Of a DNA stretch of 64,000 nt, positions 38,269 to 47,122 are shown in pieces. Source of the DNA: Hahellaceae bacterium (GTDB lineage Bacteria; Pseudomonadota; Gammaproteobacteria; Pseudomonadales; Oleiphilaceae); assembly GCA_016716085.1 (NCBI GenBank), contig JADJWY010000023.1:434001-498000 (forward strand). The letters are read 5' to 3'. Numbering within the stretch: position 1 is the stretch's first letter; every line of letters starts with the position of its first letter. A model generated the notes under the pieces. The model saw only the letters and a list, made by a program, of their open reading frames with translations. It did no database searches and had not been told where the DNA came from. Position numbers and translations under genes: made by a program.

Positions 38269-38697
38269 ATGCAGAAGTGCTCGGAGCGTGAAGACGCTTC
38301 CGCCACCAAAGAAGAAACGGCCTTTGACGCGCTCAAAGACTATGCCCATGAGATGAACACGTGCGCATCTGCGCTTGTTTCTCTCATGGGCAGCGAATTG
38401 AATCTGTCCCGGATCGCGCTCTGTACGACCCTGTTCTACCTCTTGATTCTGTCATTTATCTGCGCCTTTCTCTGGGAGGCTTTTTGCGCAGTTGCAGCAT
38501 TCCTGGCATGGAGGGCGTCGATACCGACAGAGATTGTTGTGATTCTGTGGACGTGTGCTCAAGTGATCGCGATAGGCTATGTGTGGCATTCACTGCGTGA
38601 TGCCATTACGTCTGTGGGTTTACCTCGTACCTATGAACGTCTGTCCCGAATGTCGAACCCTTCCAATAAATCTCAACAGGAGGCTAAGGATGTTTAA
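38269..38697 (+). CDS. YqjE-like inner-membrane protein
   Basis: A 142-residue protein with two hydrophobic segments (about residues 46-80 and 88-110) separated by a short loop, in the layout of YqjE/DUF1469 proteins that follow yqjD. It starts 3 bases after the DUF883 gene and overlaps the next gene by 8 bases. Function is unknown; the family is associated with stationary-phase envelope changes. Confidence 0.6.
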   Translation: MQKCSEREDASATKEETAFDALKDYAHEMNTCASALVSLMGSELNLSRIALCTTLFYLLILSFICAFLWEAFCAVAAFLAWRASIPTEIVVILWTCAQVIAIGYVWHSLRDAITSVGLPRTYERLSRMSNPSNKSQQEAKDV

Positions 38698-38983
38698 AGC
38701 CGCACTGAAAAACGCAAAAAATAAGGTCTCGCAAAAGGATAAGGAGTTGTCATGTTGTATCGCGTCGGCTACCGAAGCTCATCACTCGATACAACAAAAG
38801 ATGACCAAAGCGGCCGTTAGTCCCGAAGGGCTGTTTTTAACCTGTATGGTTGGCTATTTTTCAACTCGCCCATCGGATTACCCCAACGCCCTCCATGATA
38901 GTCAGGACAGACTTTGCGAGGTACTGACGCTTGTTGAAATCTTCGATCAATTATTGGGAGATCCCGGGGATGAAGTCCTCTGA
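38690..38983 (+). CDS. YqjK-like small protein
   Basis: A 97-residue protein starting at the ATG at 38690 (AGGAGG a few bases upstream) and overlapping the YqjE-like stop. The N-terminus is basic and helical (MFKAALKNAKNKVSQKDKEL). Position after YqjD- and YqjE-like genes suggests the YqjK slot, but sequence likeness is too weak to be certain. It overlaps the start of the AI-2E gene by 14 bases. Confidence 0.5.
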   Translation: MFKAALKNAKNKVSQKDKELSCCIASATEAHHSIQQKMTKAAVSPEGLFLTCMVGYFSTRPSDYPNALHDSQDRLCEVLTLVEIFDQLLGDPGDEVL

Positions 38984-40145
38984 TTTGCCAGCCACTTCTG
39001 AAAAGGTGGATGTGCGTGCGCGTCGTCCTGTTGGCTGGTTCAACCTCATTCGACGCGTCTCCTTTTTTAAATCCCAGGCGCCTTCTGACGATAGCGCGCA
39101 GATCCTGATTCGCATTGAAATAGCCAAGTTGTTCATGTTGGGTGGCCTCTGCATCATTGTGCTTGGTGCAGTGATGAGAGAAGCGGCATTTATTTTCATT
39201 CCACTTACTCTGGCCTGGTTTCTAAGTGCACTGTTTTCTCCACTCATTAAATATCTTCAGCGGAATCACATACCTCCGCCGATGGCCTCCGCATTCTGGT
39301 GGTGGCGATAATGTCGTCGCTTCTTATGGTGGTGAATATGACGATTGATCCTGCCGCGCAGTGGATCGAAGAACTCCTGCGAGCCTGAGACATCTACGAG
39401 TTCAGTTGGCAGAGACAGCGGGCCCGCTGTCCGATTTGCAGGAGGTCTCGCGCGAGGTCAAAGAGCTTGCCACTATGGCCGCCGTTGATTCGCCCCTAGA
39501 AAACCTACCGAAGGTGGCGCTCGTCGAGGAGTCGGGCGGCACCATGAAATCTTTACTGATAGATGACCTACCAGACGTGACTTCCATGTTCCAGATGACC
39601 ATGGCAATGACCTATTTTATTTTAGCCTCGAACGATCAGATATTGAGATCTCTGGTAAGCTCGGTCAGCACGTTTGGGGAGGCGTCGGCGACTGGTTAGA
39701 TTATCGCGAGCGATCAAAGCCCAAATGACGACCTATCTAAGAACGGTCTCGATTATTAATCTACTGCTTGCAATGGTTGTTGCGCTGGTTCTTTGGTTGT
39801 TAGATGCGCCCAATCCTTTATTATGGGGTACTCTGGCGGGTCTACTGAATTTTGCCCCCTTTGTTGGGCCCGCAGTGATGACGTTTCTTCTACTGCTAGT
39901 TGGTGTCACCTCCAGCAACTCGCTTCAGGAGGCTTGCGTATTGCCGGGGCCTTTCTAGTCCTTACCGCAATTGAGGGGCAGTTGATTACGCCTTCTGTGC
40001 TTGGGAAAAACTGGCGCTTTCTCCAATGTTGGTTTTTCTCGGCGTCGTTGTAATGACCTGGCTTTGGGGTCCTATCGGAGCACTGATGGCTTCACCGCTT
40101 TTAGCTGCCGGACATATCTTGTGGAAAAGTCTTTCAGATTCCTGA
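38970..40145 (+). pseudogene. AI-2E family transporter, multiply frameshifted
   Basis: Pieces of one AI-2E (PF01594) permease are in order: an N-terminal extension, membrane segments AKLFMLGGLCIIVLGAVMRE and PLTLAWFLSALFSPLI, a middle region (PLSDLQEVSREVKELATMAA), RLSRAIKAQMTTYLRTVSII with NLLLAMVVALVLWLLDAPNP, the conserved GTLAGLLNFAPFVGPAVMT, TAIEGQLITPSVLGK and GPIGALMASPLLA. At least four frame changes separate them. Such genes often neighbour CsbD, DUF883 and BON genes. Probably non-functional unless the indels are errors. Confidence 0.75.
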
Positions 40146-40169
40146 CCGTTCATTTGAAGCATCTGGGTG

Positions 40170-40200
40170 AAAAAAAACCGGCTTTTGAGCCGGTTTTTTT
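40170..40200. terminator. Strong bidirectional terminator
   Basis: AAAAAAACCGGCT (40171-40183) and AGCCGGTTTTTTT (40188-40200) form a 13-bp perfect stem with a 4-base loop, with an A tract on one side and a T tract on the other. It separates the convergent AI-2E and csbD genes and would terminate both. Confidence 0.92.
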
Positions 40201-40212
40201 GGGTGGGAAGGG

Positions 40213-40410
40213 TTAAAGCGACTTACAGAACTCGTCGACGGCTTTTTCTGCCCTCTCCTTCTCGATTCCATAGCGCTCCTGAATCTTACCACTCAGTTCC
40301 TGCCGGTGACCTTTGACGATATCAAGATCATCGTCTGTCAGTTTTCCCCATTTCTGTTGAACCTTACCTTTAATTTGCTTCCAGTTACCTTCTACTTGGT
40401 CCCAATTCAT
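40213..40410 (-). CDS. csbD: CsbD family stress protein
   Basis: A 65-residue hydrophilic protein with the CsbD pattern: MNWDQVEGNWKQIKGKVQQK, then WGKLTDDDLDIVKGHRQEL and GKIQERYGI. CsbD/YjbJ proteins are abundant under general or osmotic stress; their biochemical role is unknown. AGAGGAT lies ahead of the ATG. A sigma-54-type promoter lies about 60 bases upstream (separate entry). Confidence 0.92.
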   Translation of the reverse strand: MNWDQVEGNWKQIKGKVQQKWGKLTDDDLDIVKGHRQELSGKIQERYGIEKERAEKAVDEFCKSL

Positions 40411-40470
40411 TGTTTTATCCTCTTGATGGTGGTTGAGCTAACAATGTGGTCGTGCCACGAAGTTACCTAA

Positions 40471-40488
40471 AGCAGGCCTTGTGCCAAG
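40471..40488 (-). promoter_or_regulatory. Sigma-54 (-24/-12) promoter of csbD
   Basis: On the minus strand the sequence reads TTGGCACAAGGCCTGCTT. The GG and GC lie ten bases apart, as in the consensus TGGCACG-N4-TTGC. Differences are A for G after TGGCAC and C for the first T of TTGC. Expected transcription starts around 40460, 50 bases before the csbD ATG. The remaining intergenic bases (40489-40751) show no other clear signal. Confidence 0.62.
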
Positions 40489-40751
40489 TTTCAGAGATCG
40501 ACGCAACGCTTGGATGGAAAAGGAATCAATTAAGGACGTCGCTTTTCAAGTATGAGCGTTATGGGAATGGATTTTGAAAAATTGACCGGGGGGTGTGTAA
40601 AGATTGCAAACGCTGGGCGTGTCAAGCCTGACCTGTCTACGGCATAAAGCCCTAACTATATGATTTGATTAACTAATCATGGTGTGGCCCGGCTTTTGAA
40701 TTTGAAATAGACACGTTAAACCGAAAGTTGTAATCAGGGAGCCAAAACGCA

Positions 40752-41915
40752 ATGCCCAACGCCATCATGTTTGTATCGGAGTCACTCGAACTCTATCGCG
40801 AGTTGTGCAAAGCGCTCCAGGACGTTGCACCCCTCATCCCCACCCCTCAGGTTGATGACCTGCTGATTCGACTTGAGCATCGTCAACCAAGGGGTGCTGC
40901 TGTTGGACGGTGCGATTGTGCGGCGTCAAACTGCTGCAGCTATGAGGCGCCTCACTGAGTACCTTGCTATGCATGACACCTCGGCGTTTTGCTGCTGGAG
41001 CGGGAGGCACTGGTCGACCTGTCCATAGCACGTCTGAAGGGATTTGATCTTTTATTTCTCCCGCTGAATCCGCTTGAGATTCGGCACAAAGTGAGAGGTG
41101 TACGACATTATTCTATCGGATGTCCTCATGCCTGAAATGAGTGGTTACATGCTATGCGAAGCAATCAAGAAAGAATCGCTTAATCAGGAAACTCCATTTA
41201 TTTTTGTCACCGCGCTGGATCAAACCAGCGAAGAGTCCAAAGGACTTGCCCTCGGGGCGGTTGATTACATCACCAAGCCCTACAGCCTCGCGATTGTCAG
41301 AGCGCGGATTCAGAATCATTTGGAGTTATATCGCACAAGGGATGCACTGAAGGCGCTGTCACTGATAGACAGCCTGACGGGGCTACCCAACCGGCGGCAT
41401 TTTGAGCAGGTTTACAGTTATCAGTGGATGGTTGCGCAGCGACATGGTCGCCCTATTACCGTCGCGTTGGTGGACATTGATTATTTTAAACAGTACAACG
41501 ATGGATTCGGGCATCAGAAGGGCGACGAGTGTCTTCAATCGGTGGGGAAAGCGCTGGCATCGGTTTGCCATCGATCGATGGATTTTGTTGCCCGATATGG
41601 AGGCGAAGAGTTTGTAATCGTCCTTGGTGATACGGATACGGCGGGTGCCGTCCTGGTCGGACAAACACTGCTGAATTCGGTTAGGCAACTGGCAATTGAA
41701 ACCGCACCCGATACGCCCATTTCTGTCGTTTCAATTTCGATAGGCATGGCCTCCTGTTACCCCCGTCGGAACAGAGGATCCGAATTTTTTTGATTAATCT
41801 TGCAGATCAACAACTCTACAAAGCCAAACGGAGTGGTCGGGACCGAATTGCATGTACTTCCTTCGATACAGTCGCCGCGCTTAGCCTGCCTGAACCAGAC
41901 GACCGGGTAGTCTAA
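40752..41915 (+). pseudogene. Response regulator-GGDEF diguanylate cyclase, frameshifted
   Basis: The ATG at 40752 opens MPNAIMFVSESLELYRELCK, which shifts frame (QGVLLLDGAIVRRQTAAAMR), then joins a receiver from YDIILSDVLMPEMSGYMLCE with the phospho-Asp. A GGDEF domain follows (DSLTGLPNRRHFEQV, VDIDYFKQYND), with an intact RYGGEEF active site and an RxxD inhibitory site (RSMD) five residues before it. The last 30 or so residues are in another frame after a further shift near 41755-41790. A functional ancestor would have made c-di-GMP in response to phosphorylation. Confidence 0.72.
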
Positions 41916-41926
41916 GGGCACCTGTC

Positions 41927-43223
41927 ATGAAAAAACTGACTGGTCGTTGTGCTTTTTAGATTCTTTGGCGGCACTCTTTTATTTGCCGGGTTAAGCTTTG
42001 CCTTATCCGCGATAGCGGAGGAGTCAGGTGGACGCGCCCCGCTGGACACACTGGGTAGTATTGAGATCACGCCTGCTCATTAACAGGACAGGAAAATGGA
42101 GGAACGACTCCATGAAATCTATCAGCGAATTCCCTGGGCTTGAGGAGATTCGTGTAAGCGTGGACGAAGGCGTCATACACCTTTTGGGCGAGGTTCCTCA
42201 GCGGCAGCCATCAAAGAAGCGGAAAAAATTGCCGTACGCCTCGATAATGCGGTTGCTCTTGAGAGCGAGCTGGATGTAAAAACTGATTTGGATTTCAGGT
42301 TGTCAGCCTTGCACCAACAACTGTCCCAGTGGTCCAACTTCGTGTTGAAAATGATCCCCCTCTTCATTTTGTCGATTTTTATCATCGTGCTTGGAGGCAT
42401 ACTCGCACATGGGGTGGGGCGGCTATTTTTTCTGGTAGAGAAGATAGTGCCAAACCCATTTATTGGTTCCCTGGTTATTCAAGTCGTTCAGCTTTGCATT
42501 GTACTGCTTTCACTGTTGGCGGTGTTCGATGTCCTGGGCGCGGGCAGCGCTATTGCATCCATTGCCGGGGGACTTGGACTTGCAGGACTAGCGCTCAGCT
42601 TTGCAACGCGGGACTCCATAGAAAACTACATCGCCAGTATACTCCTGAGTATCAAGCAGCCCTTTGCCCCGCTTGATCATATCCGTATCGGCGAGGCGGA
42701 AGGGCGTGTCATTTCGCTAAATTCAAGGTCCACACTTTTGATGAACTTTGAAGGTAACCATATTCGCATTCCTAATTCGCAGGTCTATAAAGCGACCATT
42801 GTCAATTATTCGAGAAATCCGCAGCGGCGGTTTGATTTTGAGCTGGGGGTTCACCCACACACAGATTTGCTAGTTGCTCAGGATGTTGCGGTCGGCGCCC
42901 TGAGAGATACGCCCGGTGTCCTGCAATCCCCTGAGCCTTCGTTTATTATCAGGTCTATGGGTGATTCAACTGTGATGCTGCAACTCCTTGGATGGGTTAA
43001 TCAGAAAGACGTGGATTTTATGAAGGTTCGCGGCGAAGCCCTCAGGCGAGTCAAAATCTCGTTCGACCGTGCTGGAATTGAAATGCCCAATCCGGTTCTG
43101 GCCATCGAAACCGAAGCCGCACAAACCGGTGTCAAATACCGGGGAACGAGCTCGCACAACGAGTCTGGACACACGATCAGATCATGCGGTCAAACGAAAG
43201 ATGCAAGAAGCAAGGTCCGATGA
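41927..43223 (+). pseudogene. MscS-family mechanosensitive channel with BON-like N-terminus, 5' part frameshifted
   Basis: The ATG at 41927 opens a signal peptide whose pieces (MKKLTGRCAF, GLSFALSAIAEES) are in different frames. A BON-like segment follows (GLEEIRVSVDEGVIHLLGEV, KEAEKIAVRLDNAVALESEL). From 42288 the frame is intact: membrane helices LKMIPLFILSIFIIVLGGIL, IVLLSLLAVFDVL and SIAGGLGLAGLALSFATRDS (the pore-lining TM3 type), then the MscS beta domain (LDHIRIGEAEGRVISLNSRS, NFEGNHIRIPNSQVYKATIV). Such channels release solutes on hypo-osmotic shock. Translation from an internal start could still give the channel core. Confidence 0.75.
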
Positions 43224-43363
43224 AGAAAGTGATTTGCTTAGAGAAAATGGAGTGTCTGAATAGGGTATTCCGGATATTTCTTGCATGGCTCCATGACTAA
43301 ATTTAGGATGAGTTGAAACGGATACCCTCCTCCGGCCTTTACCTCATACCTTAAGATGTCTGT

Positions 43364-44336
43364 ATGCCGCCTTCTCGTTTAACCCTTTTAAATCGTAGCG
43401 GTTTTGTTTGTTCTTTTAATTGCTTTTCAATTGTTTAATCCAGCCCATTCGGATCTTGTTGTTGCCACGTCTCGAACACCTTTGAATTTGCCTTTTTATG
43501 TCGCGCAAGCCCATGGTTATTTCAATGACCTTGCAGAACCCGTTGTTCTAAACTCCTGCGTGAGTGGCGAAAAATGCATGCAAGCCATGCTTGATAACGA
43601 AGCCGATATCGCTACCGTGTCCGATATGGTCATTATGACGCACTATTTGGATGAGTCAGCGTTCTCAGTACTCGCAACAATGGTGACGGCACCGGATTAC
43701 GTTGCAATTATTGCCCGAAAAAGTGCATCGATCCGTCAGATTGCAGATTTTAAGAAAAAACGTGTGGGGTACGTTGAAGGTACCTCTAGCCACTATTATC
43801 TGGAAACCGCACTCATCCTTTCTGGCCTTTCGATGTCTGATATTCAGCCTGTGACAGGTCAGCCGCCTGAGCTAAATGAAATGCTTGAAAGCGGTAAGCT
43901 CGACGCCATTGCGATGTGGCAACCATGGGCGTATGAGGCTAGCCGCGCCCTGGCAGAAGAATCAATTCGATTGTCGACCTCAGAAACCTATGCACTCAGG
44001 TTCAATCTGGTCAGCGAAATGGTTTGGGAGCAAAGATCGAAAACAACTGATCCCCTTGTTTAGTGCGCTCTCCTCTGCGGCCGAATTTATTGAACATCAT
44101 GCCGCTGAAACGCGAGAGATTTTGCGAAAAGCACTTCAGTTGCCTGTGAAATTTTCAGATGATCTTTGGAAAACTGCAAATTCAGACTGGAACTGGAGTC
44201 GGGTTTGCTGCAAACCATCGATAATCAGGCCCGCTGGAAACTGGCCTCACAAGGGCGCTCGCTGACTGATAGGCCCAATTTACGCGGGTTTATTGATGAT
44301 CTCGAGTTTAGAGCGAACAACCCCACCTCAGCTACT
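43364..44336 (+). pseudogene. ABC-type periplasmic substrate-binding protein (NMT1/SsuA-like), frameshifted
   Basis: The ATG at 43364 gives MPPSRLTLLN; one frame over a signal-peptide core (FVLLIAFQLFNPAHS) leads to LVVATSRTPLNLPFYVAQAH, then CMQAMLDNEADIATVSDMVI, KKRVGYVEGTSSHYYLETAL and AIAMWQPWAYEA, the NMT1/THI5-like fold. Two further shifts follow (IPLFSALSSAAEFIEHHA, then LLQTIDNQARWKLASQGR). No permease or ATPase is nearby, so it may have been a sensory binding protein. Its 3' end lies close to the transposase gene that follows. Confidence 0.65.
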
Positions 44337-44382
44337 ATTTCGCAGCCGATTTTTTTCTGCTTAACGCCGGTTCTCCCTGGTG

Positions 44383-45696
44383 TCAGGCGGCTTTTCGCCC
44401 GATCTCACCTGGTTCCTGGGATTTTTGCCAATCCGGCGGCCTGAATTTTTTGCATTTACTGTCCCAGAAGTCGCGTACCCTGACATGCCTTAATATGACC
44501 ACCAGTCCTTTCCGAATTTGTCCCGCTGTCCGGGGTGTACCTTTGCGCCAAGGGGAGTGTCGGCACAAGGCATCGACGGTGTCGCTTTCAATACAGCTGA
44601 GCAATTGCAACAGGCCATAACCGACCAGGGTGATATGTACCCAGCGATGCAGCGTCTGACGGGTTTGCTGCCAGGCTTCCTTTAAGCCCCAGGCCAGTTT
44701 CAACTGGTTGAACATCGATTCGATCGGCCAGCGCAGGCCGTAGCTTTCAATCACTTCCTCAGGGGATAAATCGGTGTCGGTACTGAGCAGCAGGCAGGTT
44801 GATTTCCAGCGACCGCTATCACTTTGAAACTCGCACCAAACGGCTCGCACCCAACGCCCTTTCAGAAAGCGGGCCTTCACCCGTTTGCTCCGATAGCGTA
44901 CCACCTGATCCTTGCCGTAGAGCTTCAGCGTTTTGGTGATCCGCTTCAGATGAGCAATGCGTTTGGGCGTATATTGTCTTCCATAGTTGGCGGGACGACC
45001 TCGCTGCCCCGGCTTGCGTGGCAAGGGCGCATCATACAAACGGGTATCGATTCTGGCCTGCCCGATCACCTCAAATCCGCGCCGTTCCATCGACTCGATA
45101 AAACCGCAACGCATATACCAGCTATCCACCAGCACCCGGACCTTGATACCGCTGAATAGCCGGTAAACGCTGCGCACCAGTGTGTTCGCAGCGACCAGTT
45201 TGCCGGTGTTACCGGCACTGGGAATCAGGCGTGACAAGAGCGGCAACGCCACCGGGTCACAATTGAGACGCCTGACGATCATGGCCAGACTCACCCAGCA
45301 TTGGCCGCGTACATACGTCGCCAGATTGGGCTTGTTGCCATGCTGATGATGAATCTGACTACCCGGTGCCTTGCACGAGGATCGCAAGGTTAAGGTGTCA
45401 TCGATCACCAGATACACAGCCGACGGCTTCAAGGTCAGAAGAACGAGTCTGACGAATTGTCTGGCCAGTGCCAGCCAGGACCATTTGCCCTGTTGTAACC
45501 ACTTGTAATAACTCGTCCAGTGGTTACGCATGTCGATCATCAGGTAGGCGTCCGTCACAAAGCCGGTCGGCGTCAACATGGCGCCGACCAAAAGCTCCAC
45601 AAACGTCCCGACGGATCGTAGGGGTAGCGCCTGACTTAAAAATGTTATCCAATAGAACAGTTCGCGGGGGATAGTGCGATATCCTCTTGTGATCAT
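44383..45696 (-). CDS. DDE transposase of an IS4/IS701-like element
   Basis: An intact 437-residue transposase. DDE elements are seen in VYLVIDDTLTLRS (first Asp), VRVLVDSWYMR (second Asp) and YGLRWPIESMFNQLKLAWGL (Glu in the Y-x-x-R-W-x-I-E box). The N-terminus resembles DDE_5-type transposases of the IS4/IS701 sphere. No confident terminal inverted repeat could be read; a TGCGGCA/TGCCGCA hairpin lies near 45780-45806, upstream of the gene. It separates the substrate-binding gene from the metallopeptidase. Confidence 0.85.
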   Translation of the reverse strand: MITRGYRTIPRELFYWITFLSQALPLRSVGTFVELLVGAMLTPTGFVTDAYLMIDMRNHWTSYYKWLQQGKWSWLALARQFVRLVLLTLKPSAVYLVIDDTLTLRSSCKAPGSQIHHQHGNKPNLATYVRGQCWVSLAMIVRRLNCDPVALPLLSRLIPSAGNTGKLVAANTLVRSVYRLFSGIKVRVLVDSWYMRCGFIESMERRGFEVIGQARIDTRLYDAPLPRKPGQRGRPANYGRQYTPKRIAHLKRITKTLKLYGKDQVVRYRSKRVKARFLKGRWVRAVWCEFQSDSGRWKSTCLLLSTDTDLSPEEVIESYGLRWPIESMFNQLKLAWGLKEAWQQTRQTLHRWVHITLVGYGLLQLLSCIESDTVDALCRHSPWRKGTPRTAGQIRKGLVVILRHVRVRDFWDSKCKKFRPPDWQKSQEPGEIGRKAA

Positions 45697-45994
45697 TGCG
45701 GCCTCCAGAATAGAAATCGAATCAACTTCTTTCTGAAGGCCGCACCTTTTATGGCCTTAAAAAACCAATGCCCTAAAAGGTGCGGCAACGATTTTTGTGC
45801 CGCAATGTCAACTTAATTTCCGATCAAATTTACTCCTTTTTGAGGGGGTGAAACTCTAAACTCGAGTTGATGATAATCCCTTAAAAGGTTTTAAACCTGA
45901 TTTGGTTAATTGGTCTGAATAGCTAACGACTCGCTTGTTGCGAGGATGGCCCTCTATTTGCAAATGGAGTCTGAAAACCCTGAGGACTCCAAAC

Positions 45995-47122
45995 ATGAAT
46001 CTGTTCCGATGCACGTGTAACGAATCGCCCACTCTTTTTTTTGAGAACACACACTGCGCCGCCTGCGATCGACTGGTAGGTTTTGATCCGGGTTCGCTTA
46101 AAATGAAGCCATTCAAACCAGACCCTATACTTGAAGGGATTTGGCGTGATGAGGCGGGTGCGCCATTTTCGAAATGTGTCAATTGGCAACAACATAATGT
46201 GTGCAATTGGATGGTCGCGCTGCCCAATTCATTCGAAGGATCAATGGATCTGTCGCCGCCATTTTGCCTGGCATGCCGCTGTAACCTGGTGATACCAGAC
46301 CTCTCAAACAACTTGAACCAGATTCTTTGGGGGCGTATGGAAGTTGCCAAACGGCGCTGTCTGTATACGTTAAGCGCGCTGAATTTACCATTTTTAGACT
46401 GTCCCCATTTACCTGCAGACCTGGCAACGCTTCGATTTAAATTCATGAATGATAAAACGCCTGACAGTCATTTTCGTCGGCCAATTGCAGGGGTCCCCCC
46501 CGTGATCACAGGCCATTTAAACGGTACAGTGACCATAAATCTTGCCGAGGCAGATGATGTCGCCAGAACGCATACCCAATCCGAAATGGATGAGAATTAC
46601 CGAACTTTGTTAGGTCATTTCCGACATGAGACTGGACACTACTATTGGAGTGTCTTTGATCGTCTCGATCCGGGTTTTGCCAGCAGATGTCGGGACACAT
46701 TTGGTGATGAACGACTGGATTATACTGCTGCGCTTGAGCGCTACTACGCAACGGGGCCGGTAGAGAATTGGCAGGAAACATTTGTTTCCCCTTACGCCAG
46801 TGCTCACCCCAGCGAAGATTGGGCCGAATGTTGGTCGCATTACCTTCATATGCTCGATACCCTGGAAACGCATTCGAGTTTCAGCGCATTGCTGCGCGGG
46901 TTTGAATCTGCAGACAGCCTTACTACGGAAGATATTCATTCCCATCGTGTTTCTTTTGATGCCCTCATGACGCGCTGGATGGATATGACGGTCTATTTAA
47001 ATGGCCTCAATCAGAGCATGGGAATGCCGGACCCCTACCCTTTTGTATTAACCGTTTCAGTACAAGCTAAAATACGTTGCATCCACGAAGAAATTGATCG
47101 GGCAATCGATTTACTGCTGTGA
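45995..47122 (+). CDS. Putative zinc metallopeptidase (Peptidase_Mx-like)
   Basis: A 375-residue cytoplasmic protein. The N-terminus is a zinc ribbon (FRCTCNESPTLFFENTHCAA, Cys at 6, 8, 21 and 24); a second Cys set lies at CLACRC. The catalytic motif is HETGH (residues 211-215) in LLGHFRHETGHYYW, and a downstream DWAECWSHYLHMLDT matches the third-ligand region of putative zinc-binding metallopeptidases of PF15887 type. The start at 45995 has GAGGA upstream; the longer frame has no homology. Its 3' end overlaps the convergent hybrid kinase gene by 12 bases. Confidence 0.75.
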   Translation: MNLFRCTCNESPTLFFENTHCAACDRLVGFDPGSLKMKPFKPDPILEGIWRDEAGAPFSKCVNWQQHNVCNWMVALPNSFEGSMDLSPPFCLACRCNLVIPDLSNNLNQILWGRMEVAKRRCLYTLSALNLPFLDCPHLPADLATLRFKFMNDKTPDSHFRRPIAGVPPVITGHLNGTVTINLAEADDVARTHTQSEMDENYRTLLGHFRHETGHYYWSVFDRLDPGFASRCRDTFGDERLDYTAALERYYATGPVENWQETFVSPYASAHPSEDWAECWSHYLHMLDTLETHSSFSALLRGFESADSLTTEDIHSHRVSFDALMTRWMDMTVYLNGLNQSMGMPDPYPFVLTVSVQAKIRCIHEEIDRAIDLLL

